Positions 8,803 to 17,194 of a stretch of 64,000 nucleotides of DNA are shown here, piece after piece. The position numbers and the translations under genes were made by a program. Origin of the DNA: Desulfobacula sp. GTDB lineage: Bacteria > Desulfobacterota > Desulfobacteria > Desulfobacterales > Desulfobacteraceae. The notes beneath the pieces are model-generated. The model did no database searches and had not been told where the DNA came from. It saw nothing but the letters and a program-made list of their open reading frames with translations. How positions within the stretch are numbered: position 1 is the first letter of the stretch; every line of letters starts with the position of its first letter. The DNA is taken from positions 1 through 64,000 of the forward strand of contig JAMPXP010000019.1 in assembly GCA_023701135.1 (NCBI GenBank), written 5' to 3'.

Positions 8803-10258
8803 TTTTAACCTTTTGTGAAATGAGGGGTTCATCGCTGTTAAGGACATTGATGGGGATTAAATCAACAAGGGCGGGCAGGTCCGACATGGTTAGCCCCAGA
8901 TGATCCAGGGCCGATTCCAGGCTTTTGGTCTGCATTTTTTCAAGCTCAAAACCGGTATTGAATTTTTCCAGGATCAGGTCTGCCAGATAGGTGATGAAGA
9001 CAAGGGATTGGTTTTCTTTTGTCGCTTTTTCCGGGAGATGGTGATGCTGGATGGCTTCGGTGATATTATCTGAAAAATTCCATTTCTTGGCCAGGACAGT
9101 CCCGGCATGGCAGTGGGTGATACCAAAGATTTTTTCTTCGGAACTCAGGAGGCTTTCCGTTTCTTGAGCCAGCTTTCTGAAAAAAAGAGGGGCGCTGTCT
9201 GCAATATACTGATCCAGAATCACTTTTCCGATATCGTGAAGCAATCCTGCCGTATAGGCGGATTTGGGTTGGCAGAGGCCAGTCTTTTCGGCAATTTTTT
9301 CAGCCAGGACCGCCACGCCTACGGCATGGAAAAAAAGACCGCCCCGGCACAGGGAATAGCCTGAACTCCCGGTCTGGTTGTAGTAGTTGTGAACTGCAGC
9401 CATGATAATGGATTTGATCAGGGTTTCTTCTCCCAGGAGCAGGACGGCTTCCTTGAGGGTATCGACTTTCAGGGAACCTGAAAAGAAGGCTGAATTACAC
9501 AGCTTCAGGGTCTGGCCGGACAGCACCTGGTCCCTGGCCAATTCCTTTGTAATGTCCGAAATATGGCATTGGGGAGATTGAAACGTCCTGAGTATTTTTA
9601 AAGCAGCCTGGGGAATGGGCCTGAGGGTGTCAATGGTTTTTATAATATCTGCCATGGAGGGCGCAACAAAGGCGTTTTCCGATTTGCAGCTCTCCATCCA
9701 GACCGGATGGATGGCGGTTTTACCCGTGGCCATATTTAATTCAAGGGTGCAGGTAAAGAATCCCCCGGTTTCGGATTTAATAATCTTGATTCCGGCGCTT
9801 TCAAGGATAGATACGGCAATGTCGGCAGATCTTCCGCCGATGTCAAGGCTTATGTCCTGACGGCTGATCGGTCCCACAAGGGCTCCCCCGGCAATACAGG
9901 CCCTCAGGTTTTCCGGGTAGGCTCCGAGTTCTATGAGGGCTTTGATGAGAAGGGGTATCCCTGTGGAAGCATATTTTTCAGGGAATTCGGGCTCTGAAAA
10001 ACCGGGAGGCTCGGGTAACAGGATATGAATCAGGCCCCCTGTTTTTGTGGCGCGGTCATAGAGGGTAACGCCGAGGCAGGTGGCAAGATAGGCCTGGAAT
10101 ATCTCTGTCCCGGCTTTTTGGACCCTGAACTGGCCTGCCGTAATATGTTCTATTTTTTGATAACCCATTCGTATATATGAATTTCCGATTCTAAGTGAAA
10201 TACTCTTAGATATCATTAATGATGAAGTGGTTTCAACCATTATCTTAGGCCGGGACAT
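8786..10258 (-). CDS. CheD-HDOD fusion signalling protein
   Basis: A 490-residue fusion. Residues ~35-185 match CheD chemoreceptor glutamine deamidases: the nucleophile Cys61 lies in ATCLGVTLYD, His78 in IHILLP, followed by KYASTGIPLLI and GGRSADIAVSIL. Residues ~200-400 form an HDOD domain, starting IKTIDTLRPIPQAALKIL, with a retained HD motif (LLHDIGKVIL). CheD deamidates chemoreceptors; HDOD proteins act in motility and stress signalling, usually without catalysis. No chemotaxis genes are adjacent. The start ATG has GAGG 12 bases upstream; internal ATGs at 10240 and 10216 are alternatives. Transcribed divergently from the 10356 gene. Confidence 0.85.
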   Translation of the reverse strand: MSRPKIMVETTSSLMISKSISLRIGNSYIRMGYQKIEHITAGQFRVQKAGTEIFQAYLATCLGVTLYDRATKTGGLIHILLPEPPGFSEPEFPEKYASTGIPLLIKALIELGAYPENLRACIAGGALVGPISRQDISLDIGGRSADIAVSILESAGIKIIKSETGGFFTCTLELNMATGKTAIHPVWMESCKSENAFVAPSMADIIKTIDTLRPIPQAALKILRTFQSPQCHISDITKELARDQVLSGQTLKLCNSAFFSGSLKVDTLKEAVLLLGEETLIKSIIMAAVHNYYNQTGSSGYSLCRGGLFFHAVGVAVLAEKIAEKTGLCQPKSAYTAGLLHDIGKVILDQYIADSAPLFFRKLAQETESLLSSEEKIFGITHCHAGTVLAKKWNFSDNITEAIQHHHLPEKATKENQSLVFITYLADLILEKFNTGFELEKMQTKSLESALDHLGLTMSDLPALVDLIPINVLNSDEPLISQKVKNDGHP

Positions 10259-10355
10259 GAATCCGGCGATCCTCGGTTTTATTTTTCAAGGATTGCATTT
10301 TTTCTGCCGATATTTTTTTGAATATAGAGGCATCCATTCCAGGGAGGGAGAGATT

Positions 10356-11789
10356 ATGAAAATAACAGGGTCCGGCATGGCATTTATGTCCAACAACCGC
10401 ACGGAAGAGATGGGTCTGGTGCTGGAAGAAAAAAATGAAAGGGCTCTCCGTCAAACCCGGCCCCGGCTCCAGGACACCCGGGGACTTGTTCTCGTGGACC
10501 GGGTCAGTATTTCTCAAGACAGCTCCCTATCCTATCAGTCGCAGTATTCCTTTACCATGACCGGCAGATCTTCCGTCACCTCGGAAGCCGGCGGGGAGGC
10601 GGTTTCCCATGAACAGCAAACCTCCATGGAGCGTCTGGTGGGCGGTGTCATGGACAGGACCGTCATCATCAAAAACATCCGGGAAAAAAAGGACGTGCCC
10701 CTTGCCGATGACCATATCTCTCTGCCGGAATCTTCCGGCAGTCTGAACACCGGAGGAGAAATCCGTTCCGCTGAAACCTGGGAAATGTCCGTCAGCAGGA
10801 CAGAAATTCACTTTGAAGAAGAAAGCGTGAATTTCCAATCCTCCGGAGAAGTGACCACCGAAGATGGAAGACTGATTCGTTTTTCCCTGGACCTTTCCCT
10901 GGACAGGGCTTTCGTATCAAGAACAGAAGAAGAAACCCTGGTTCAAAGATGGCAGGAACGCATCAATCTGACGGACCCCCTGGTCATCAGCCTGGATGGG
11001 CGGGCGCCAACCCTTACCGATACAAGCTTTGAATTTGACCTCGATTCCGACGGGAAAGCGGAAAAGATCGGTTTTGTTTCTTCAGGCAGCGGGTTTCTGG
11101 CCTTTGATAAAAATGGCGACCATACCATCAATAACGGTTCGGAATTGTTCGGCCCCGGCACCGGCAACGGATTTTTGGAACTCAGCGCCTTTGACCAAGA
11201 TCATAACAACTGGATTGATGAAAACGATAGCGTTTTTTCCCGATTATCCGTATGGACAAGGGATGAAAACGGTCAGGCCCGGCTCGTTTCCCTTAAGGAT
11301 GCAGGGATCGGAGCCGTTTCCCTTCAATCGGCCGCCACGGGCTTTGACCTGACAAGGGCGGACAATCGGCTCCAGGGCCGTTTAAAAAATACAGGCGTTT
11401 TCCTTTTTGAAAACGGGAAAGCCGGCTTCATCCAGGAGATGGATCTTGCGTCACAGGCAGAGGAGCAAACAGATACCCCTAAAGCGGATGTTTTTCAGAA
11501 TGGCCGTCTGATTTCAATTTCACCGGAATTGCCCGTCTTCACCCCTTTTCCCTTTACGGCACCCGTGTCTCAACCGGAAGAAGTCCAAAACCCCTTAAAG
11601 GATCTTCTGGATCGGATTAAAAAATTAAAAGAAGAAATGGGGCGGCTCTATGAAAGCATGAATCCCGATTCAAGCCTCAAGAAATCGGGCCGATTCGGTT
11701 ATGGAGGCCATGGAGCCCTGAACCGCTATCCGTCTTTTTTCCCGGGTGACCCAAAAGGCCGTGGCCCTTCACAAAGCCGACGGGTCTGA
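10356..11789 (+). CDS. Conserved hypothetical with EF-hand-like calcium-binding segments
   Basis: A 477-residue protein without a signal peptide. The N-terminal ~210 residues are polar and charged. The central part (residues ~210-330) has DLDSDGKAE, FDKNGDHTINNGSELFG and FDQDHNNWIDENDSVFSRL, which resemble Ca-binding DxDxDG loops found in dockerin-like and haemolysin-type proteins. Related blocks occur in bacterial hypothetical proteins with VCBS/RTX regions. The C-terminus is proline-rich then basic. The ATG at 10356 has AGGGAGGGAGA just upstream, so the longer upstream reading is rejected. Its 3' end overlaps ilvN convergently by 21 bases. Function unknown. Confidence 0.75.
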   Translation: MKITGSGMAFMSNNRTEEMGLVLEEKNERALRQTRPRLQDTRGLVLVDRVSISQDSSLSYQSQYSFTMTGRSSVTSEAGGEAVSHEQQTSMERLVGGVMDRTVIIKNIREKKDVPLADDHISLPESSGSLNTGGEIRSAETWEMSVSRTEIHFEEESVNFQSSGEVTTEDGRLIRFSLDLSLDRAFVSRTEEETLVQRWQERINLTDPLVISLDGRAPTLTDTSFEFDLDSDGKAEKIGFVSSGSGFLAFDKNGDHTINNGSELFGPGTGNGFLELSAFDQDHNNWIDENDSVFSRLSVWTRDENGQARLVSLKDAGIGAVSLQSAATGFDLTRADNRLQGRLKNTGVFLFENGKAGFIQEMDLASQAEEQTDTPKADVFQNGRLISISPELPVFTPFPFTAPVSQPEEVQNPLKDLLDRIKKLKEEMGRLYESMNPDSSLKKSGRFGYGGHGALNRYPSFFPGDPKGRGPSQSRRV

Positions 11790-12296
11790 CAGAGGCATTT
11801 CCGGCTCCGGGTCGGACTCCTTGTAGAGGGCCAAAACCCCTGACCTGGCCAGTTTTTTAATCCCAAAGGGCGCCAGCAGGGCCAAAAGCTCATCAATGGC
11901 ATATTCATCTCCCACGGCTTCAAAAATGCAGAGATGGGGGCTTTCATCCAGGATCCGGCCCTCATAAAGGGAGATAATCCGGTTTAATTCCCTTTCCGCT
12001 TCAGGCTTTTTCTTGACACAGATCAGGGCCATTTCCCGCTTGACCGCCTTTTCCCCGGTCATGTCCCGGAGTTTGATCACATTGACAAGGCGCTTGATCT
12101 GTTTCATGCACTGTTCGAACTGAAGGGGCTTTGCCTTTGTGGTAATGGTGATCCTGGACATCTTGGGATTGGCCGTGGGCGCCCCGCAGATGGTTTCGAT
12201 ATTATAACCTCTTCCGGCGAAAAGCCCTGCAATCCGGGCTGTAACGCCGGGTTCGTTTTCAACCAGCATGGTCAGTATGTATGTGTCTTCTTTCAT
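11769..12296 (-). CDS. ilvN: Acetolactate synthase small (regulatory) subunit
   Basis: The N-terminal ACT domain (ILTMLVENEPGVTARIAGLFAGRGYNIETI) and the C-terminal ALS_ss_C domain (residues ~80-160) identify the regulatory subunit that confers valine feedback on acetohydroxyacid synthase. The length of 175 residues is standard (IlvH/IlvN). Normally it follows the catalytic gene ilvB, which is not within the window. Upstream on the same strand, 40 bases away, is a diguanylate cyclase. The catalytic partner must be encoded elsewhere. Confidence 0.93.
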   Translation of the reverse strand: MKEDTYILTMLVENEPGVTARIAGLFAGRGYNIETICGAPTANPKMSRITITTKAKPLQFEQCMKQIKRLVNVIKLRDMTGEKAVKREMALICVKKKPEAERELNRIISLYEGRILDESPHLCIFEAVGDEYAIDELLALLAPFGIKKLARSGVLALYKESDPEPEMPLSDPSAL

Positions 12297-12336
12297 GGTG
12301 TCCTGAAGCTTTTTAGGGTTCTATGTGAACGGCCGG

Positions 12337-14004
12337 TCAGGAAAGTTCAATATTGGCAATGATCCTGTTTTTACCGGCTTTTTTGGCTTTATAGAGACAT
12401 TTGTCCGCATCGGAAACCAGGTTTTCGGCCGAAGAGGTTTCAGGAAATGAAGCCATCCCTCCGCTGATGGTCTGGAAGATCCGGTGACTGGAAATGGGTT
12501 TCAATGAACAGTATCGCTTTATTTTTTCACCGTTTTTAATGGCCTCGGCCAGGCTTGTGTCCGGATAGATGATACAGAATTCCTCCCCGCCATACCGGCA
12601 GGAGACGGCATTTCCCTGGACATTGTCGATGATGATGGCCGCGATTTCCTTGAGTACGGTATCTCCTGTATCATGTCCGTACATATCGTTGATCTGTTTG
12701 AAATTGTCCAGATCGATCATGAGAAACGAAAGATTGGTGCGTTCGGCCTGGGCCCTGGCCATCTCATCCTTTAATGCCTTATCAAAATAACGGCGGTTCA
12801 TGAGACCTGTGAGCTTGTCCTTGTAAGCCAGGGATTCAAGGATTCTGTTTTTCTGGACCAGTTCATCCTGAAGTTTTTTTAATTTGATATGGTTTTCTAT
12901 CCTGGCTTTGATCTCATCCCGGCCAAAGGGTTTGATGATGAATTCCGTGGCCCCGTATTTAAAACACTGGAACATGATATCCCGGTCGGTTTCCCCGGCC
13001 ACGGCAATAATAACCGGGGAGTCGCTTCCCAATAGGATCCGGGTCCTCATGCACATGTTGAGTTTGTCTTCATTTTCCGAAAGATCCAGGATAATAATGT
13101 CCGGTGTTGAGACACAAAGATAGGTTTCAAGTTCATCAAAGCGGGTGCAGATGTGGATGCTGGAATTTAAGAAATTCAGGGTCTTTTTTAAGATGGCGCT
13201 TAACGTCATGTCTTTGCTGAGAATGACGGTTGTTCCGGTGGAGCTGATATTTTCCTTTACGGCCACGGATTCGATGATGGCGGCAAGGGCCTTCTGGGAC
13301 ACCGGCTTTTCAAGAAAATCAATGGCCCCGGCCTTGAATCCCTTCCGGAATTGGGCCTCATCAATGGTTCCTGAAACCACGACGGTGGGGATATGTTTAA
13401 GGGCCGGTTCCTGTGATAATTTTTTACAGAATTCAAACCCGTCCATGACCGGCATTTCCACATCCACCAGGATCAGATCCGGAAGGCATTCGGAAGCCGT
13501 TATCAGTCCCTGCATGCCGTCCGATGCGGCCCGGACATCAAAATTCAGGGCCTTCAGATAAGCGGCAAGAGTGCTTCGGACGGCCTTGCTGTCATCAATG
13601 ACAAGGGCCAGCGGGGTTTGCCTTGCTTGTTGAGGGTCATGTTTCCCGGCTCTGTTCAGGGTCTGGATCAGGCTCTCCCGGTCAAAGGGTTTGAGAAGAA
13701 TGGCATCAATATCTCTCAGATCCCATTCTGATTTCATGCTTTCCTGCTGCATGGAAGTGGATACGATAATCGCGCAGGGAGAAAATTCCGGGTCTGCCTT
13801 GATCATCTGAACAATCTGCGGCCCGTTCTGGAATTTAGGAAAGCAGGGGCAGACAACCAGGTTGAATCCGCCTTGCTTGATCAAGCGGTTAATATCTGAA
13901 ACCGTTGAGTTAAACACGCTGACCTCAAATCCGGAATCGTTCAAAAAGGCCTTATAAACAGAGGAAAGGGCCTGGGAATCTTCAATGATGGCTAGTTGTT
14001 TCAT
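12337..14004 (-). CDS. Diguanylate cyclase with three receiver-like domains
   Basis: A 555-residue cytoplasmic signal protein. Receiver 1 (residues ~1-120) keeps IEDS but has no phosphoacceptor aspartate at the usual site (VCPCFPKF). Receiver 2 (~130-250) is canonical: VIDDSKAVR, phosphoacceptor in LILVDVEMPVMDG, K in EKPVS. Receiver 3 (~255-380) has DIIILDLSE and IKPF but lacks the acidic pair at its N-terminus. A GGDEF domain follows with an active RYGGEEF motif and no RxxD inhibitory site, so it should make c-di-GMP without product inhibition. The ATG at 14004 was chosen; a TTG at 14022 is an alternative. Confidence 0.93.
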   Translation of the reverse strand: MKQLAIIEDSQALSSVYKAFLNDSGFEVSVFNSTVSDINRLIKQGGFNLVVCPCFPKFQNGPQIVQMIKADPEFSPCAIIVSTSMQQESMKSEWDLRDIDAILLKPFDRESLIQTLNRAGKHDPQQARQTPLALVIDDSKAVRSTLAAYLKALNFDVRAASDGMQGLITASECLPDLILVDVEMPVMDGFEFCKKLSQEPALKHIPTVVVSGTIDEAQFRKGFKAGAIDFLEKPVSQKALAAIIESVAVKENISSTGTTVILSKDMTLSAILKKTLNFLNSSIHICTRFDELETYLCVSTPDIIILDLSENEDKLNMCMRTRILLGSDSPVIIAVAGETDRDIMFQCFKYGATEFIIKPFGRDEIKARIENHIKLKKLQDELVQKNRILESLAYKDKLTGLMNRRYFDKALKDEMARAQAERTNLSFLMIDLDNFKQINDMYGHDTGDTVLKEIAAIIIDNVQGNAVSCRYGGEEFCIIYPDTSLAEAIKNGEKIKRYCSLKPISSHRIFQTISGGMASFPETSSAENLVSDADKCLYKAKKAGKNRIIANIELS

Positions 14005-14170
14005 AAGATTAATCAGTATCAATCCTTTGGGAATTTGTAAAGTGCGGAATAGGTTAAATTATCCGTCATTCAACTTGCCTTAACGGCTGTTATGAATTAT
14101 TTTAAAAGCTTAAATTGAGGGAAGCGCCTGTCATGGGACCGATCATCTCTTTCACCGGGGAAAACAAAGA

Positions 14171-16618
14171 ATGAGCACCTATCATTTACACAGGGTCATG
14201 AATCCGAATGCCATTGCCGTCATTGGCGCCAGTTTGAAAAAAGGCAGTGTGGGTGCGGCAGTGATGGAGAACCTGGTGACGGGAGGCTTTAAAGGGGATA
14301 TCTTCCCTGTGAACCCCAAATATGAAAATGTGATGGGGCTCCCTGTTGCTTCAACAATAAACGATCTTCCCCCCCATATTGATCTCTGTGTGATTGCAAC
14401 GCCCATGCCCACGATTCCCGGACTTCTTGAGATCTGCGCCCAAAAGGAGATGGGAGGGGCCGTCATTATTTCCGCCGGGGATGACATATCAACGCCTCAA
14501 GGGATCAAAACAGCCCAAACCATCAAAGACATTTCCCTGAGGACCGGCTTGAGAATCATCGGCCCCGACAGTGTGGGAATCGTCAATACCCATCTTTGTC
14601 TGAACGCCAGTTTCATGCACCGGATGCCCCTGAAAGGGAAGATTGCGTTTTTATCCCAGAGCGGGGCCGTCTGCACGGCGGTCCTGGATATGGCCCTCCA
14701 GGAAAATATCGGGTTTTCCCATTTTGTCAGTCTCGGGTCCATGCCCGATGTCTGTTTTGCCGACATGATTGATTTTCTGGGCTCTTTAAATGAAGTGGAA
14801 AGCATTGTCATGTATGTGGAGCAGCTTTCGGGCATCAGGAATTTCATGAGCGCGGCCCGGGCCGTATCCCGGATAAAACCCATGATCGCTCTGAAATCCG
14901 GCCGGTCCGGACCTGACAGCCCCGTTTCCGAGGACCATGTGTACGATGCCGCCTTTAAGAGGGCCGGGATTCTCAGGGTGGATGATTTTGAAGCCCTGTT
15001 TGACTGTGTGGAATTTCTTGCCAAACAGAAACGGCCCAAGGGATCAAACATCGCCATTGTTTCCAATGCCGCCGGCATCGGGGTCATGGCAACGGATGCC
15101 CTGGCCGGGTACAGGCTTTTACCGGCAAGGCTTTCCCAAAAGACCATGAATACCCTTGAAAATCTGTTAAACGACAATTGGAGCCGCACCAATCCCATTG
15201 ATCTTTTAAGGGAATCCTCCCGGAACCATTATGTGGAGGCGGCTAAAATCTGCATGAATGATCCTGAAATGGACGGCCTTCTCCTTTTGAATTCCCCTGT
15301 GGGAACCTATGATACCCTTCCCATTGCCGTGGAATTGGCAGGCATATTGAAAACAAGCCCCTGCCCGGTGTTTACCGCCTGGATGGGGGGGCTGGACAGC
15401 GAGGACTCAAGAATCGTTTTCAATAGAGCCGGTATCGCCACCTATGAAACACCGGAAAGGGCTGTCCGGGCCTTTGTTAATCTTTACCAATTCGGCAGGA
15501 ATATGGAACTTCTCCAGGAAATTCCTTACAGGACCGATAAACGATTGGAGATCGACCGGTCAAAGGCCCGTGAGATCATTGATCAGTCCCTTGCGTCAGG
15601 AGGTGGCCGGCTTTTGGATCACCAGGCCAAAGACCTTGTCTCCTCCTATGGCATCCCTGTGACGGGCGGTGAAATGCAAATTCCGGCAGATTATGAATTG
15701 AGTATCAGCGCCGTCCGCCATAAGGATTTCGGGCCTGTCATCCGGTTCGGCATGGGCGGGGTCATGACCGATGTGATCAAGGATGCGTCCCTGGCCCTTC
15801 CCCCGCTGAACCGCCTTCTGGCCCGGCGAGCCATTGAGGAAACCCGTATCTCCAAAATGTTTGAAGGATACCGGGATATTAAAAGAATTGACCTGGAAGT
15901 CCTGGAGGAAATCCTCATCCGCATGAGCCGCCTGGTGACGGATTTTCCTGAGATCAGGGAAGCGGACATCAATCCGGTCAAGGTGGTCAAAGGCAAGGTG
16001 ATGGCGGCCCATGGCTGTGTCATTGTGGAAAGAACGGACCTGAAAGCCGCTTCCCATCTCATCATCAGCCCCTATCCCTTTTGGCAGGAAAAAACCTTCC
16101 GGCTCAGGGACGGAGCCGATGTTTTTGTCCGGCCGGTAAGGCCCAGTGATGCCCAGCAGATGATTGACCTCTTTGACGATCTCTCGCCCGAAACCATCTA
16201 TCTCAGATTTTTTTCGCCCATCAAACGGATTTCCAGATCCATGCTCATCAAACTGACCCAGATCGATTATGACCGGGAAATCGCCCTCATCGCCTTTTCA
16301 GGACCGGAACAGGAAAGAAAAATCCTGGGTGTGGCCAGGATTATTTTTCTGCCCGATGGCAGGCATGCGGAATTTGCCATAGTGCTGGCCGATGCCTGGC
16401 AGGGAAAAGGGATAGGGGAAAAACTGCTCCGTCATGCCCTTGTCTGTGCCGCATCCTACGGCATCGAAGATGTCTGGGGCCCGGTCATTTCAAGCAATAC
16501 GGGTATGCTCAGGCTGGGCGAGAAGCTGGGCTTCCACGTTGAAAGGGACCTGGATACCTCGGAATACCGCCTCGCCATTGAACTTTCGGGCCTGAGGAAA
16601 CCGCTGCTGAATTTGTAA
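14171..16618 (+). CDS. Pat/PatZ-type protein lysine acetyltransferase with reduced acyl-CoA synthetase region
   Basis: An 815-residue protein. Residues ~1-135 are a CoA-binding Rossmann domain (IAVIGASLKKGSVGAAVMENL), ~150-460 are succinyl-CoA-ligase-like domains, ~478-625 an ATP-grasp remnant and ~640-800 a GNAT acetyltransferase (acetyl-CoA motif WQGKGIGEKLL). In active ADP-forming acetyl-CoA synthetases a His phosphorylated in an SHTG motif follows KSGR; here that place (residues ~246-262) reads GPDSPVSEDH, so the His motif is lost. The ATP-grasp part runs from SYGIPVTGGE almost directly to FGPVIRFGMGG, missing the ATP-binding N-lobe. As in enterobacterial Pat, the ligase part probably only senses ligand. 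Confidence 0.88.
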   Translation: MSTYHLHRVMNPNAIAVIGASLKKGSVGAAVMENLVTGGFKGDIFPVNPKYENVMGLPVASTINDLPPHIDLCVIATPMPTIPGLLEICAQKEMGGAVIISAGDDISTPQGIKTAQTIKDISLRTGLRIIGPDSVGIVNTHLCLNASFMHRMPLKGKIAFLSQSGAVCTAVLDMALQENIGFSHFVSLGSMPDVCFADMIDFLGSLNEVESIVMYVEQLSGIRNFMSAARAVSRIKPMIALKSGRSGPDSPVSEDHVYDAAFKRAGILRVDDFEALFDCVEFLAKQKRPKGSNIAIVSNAAGIGVMATDALAGYRLLPARLSQKTMNTLENLLNDNWSRTNPIDLLRESSRNHYVEAAKICMNDPEMDGLLLLNSPVGTYDTLPIAVELAGILKTSPCPVFTAWMGGLDSEDSRIVFNRAGIATYETPERAVRAFVNLYQFGRNMELLQEIPYRTDKRLEIDRSKAREIIDQSLASGGGRLLDHQAKDLVSSYGIPVTGGEMQIPADYELSISAVRHKDFGPVIRFGMGGVMTDVIKDASLALPPLNRLLARRAIEETRISKMFEGYRDIKRIDLEVLEEILIRMSRLVTDFPEIREADINPVKVVKGKVMAAHGCVIVERTDLKAASHLIISPYPFWQEKTFRLRDGADVFVRPVRPSDAQQMIDLFDDLSPETIYLRFFSPIKRISRSMLIKLTQIDYDREIALIAFSGPEQERKILGVARIIFLPDGRHAEFAIVLADAWQGKGIGEKLLRHALVCAASYGIEDVWGPVISSNTGMLRLGEKLGFHVERDLDTSEYRLAIELSGLRKPLLNL

Positions 16619-16622
16619 AACG

Positions 16623-16651
16623 TTGACGCCATAACGTCATGATGCTATACT
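16623..16651 (+). promoter_or_regulatory. Sigma70-type promoter of the toxin-antitoxin operon with operator-like repeats
   Basis: TTGACG (16623-16628), a 17-base spacer and TATACT (16646-16651) make a near-consensus promoter 30 bases before the antitoxin ATG. TAACGT at 16632-16637 and its inverse ACGTTA at about 16660 bracket the -10, with a further AACGTT overlapping the -35, as expected for autorepression by a ribbon-helix-helix antitoxin. The operator role is inferred. Confidence 0.75.
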
Positions 16652-16680
16652 GCTGATTCACGTTATATGGAGGTAAACTT

Positions 16681-16914
16681 ATGACGACTTTATTAAAACG
16701 ATCCACCCTGTATCTAGACCCGGCCGTTCATCAGGCCTTGAGGCTTAAGGCCCTTGAAACATCCCGTTCAATGTCGGATATCATCAATGAGGCATTAAGG
16801 GGAATTCTTTTGGAGGATGCAGAAGATCTTGCCGCCTTTGATGAGAGAGCGGATGAGCCGTTGATCAGTTACGAGCAAATGGTGAAAAGGCTTAAAAAAG
16901 ATGGCCGCATATAG
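16681..16914 (+). CDS. Ribbon-helix-helix antitoxin
   Basis: A 77-residue protein. LLKRSTLYLDPAVHQALRLKALETSRSMSDIINEAL (written here as adjoining blocks: strand RSTLYLD, helix HQALRLKALE, helix SMSDIINEAL) is a CopG/MetJ-type DNA-binding fold. The acidic C-terminal half would wrap the toxin. GGAGG lies seven bases before the ATG. It overlaps the RelE-type toxin by 14 bases, the normal arrangement for type II pairs, and probably represses its own promoter. Confidence 0.88.
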   Translation: MTTLLKRSTLYLDPAVHQALRLKALETSRSMSDIINEALRGILLEDAEDLAAFDERADEPLISYEQMVKRLKKDGRI

Positions 16915-17170
16915 AATTTTTTTTAAAAATTCGGTTTGGAATGATTTTAAATCCATACCCGACAAAGATTTGACCCCTATTCTGTCCTGTATCGAGTCTC
17001 TAGGTGAGAATCCGCGTCAGCCGGGCAGCAGGAAATTGAGCGTCCAGGAAAAATACCGCCTCAGATACGGCAGATACAGGATTATTTATTCCATCCTGGA
17101 AAATGACTTGGAAAATAAATTGGCGGTCTGGGTTGTGAAGGTCGGGCATCGCAAGGATGTATACCGGTAA
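16901..17170 (+). CDS. RelE/ParE-superfamily toxin
   Basis: An 89-residue protein with the RelE layout: YRIFFKNSVWNDFKSIPDKD, then ESLGENPRQPGSRKL, EKYRLRYGRYRIIYSI and a C-terminal VVKVGHRKDVYR. The arginines and the RKDVYR end resemble mRNA interferases of the RelE branch rather than ParE. Its start lies inside the end of the antitoxin gene, so expression is coupled. The target (ribosome-bound mRNA or gyrase) is not decided by sequence alone. Confidence 0.9.
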   Translation: MAAYRIFFKNSVWNDFKSIPDKDLTPILSCIESLGENPRQPGSRKLSVQEKYRLRYGRYRIIYSILENDLENKLAVWVVKVGHRKDVYR

Positions 17171-17194
17171 GCCCATGAAAAGATAAGGATCGTA

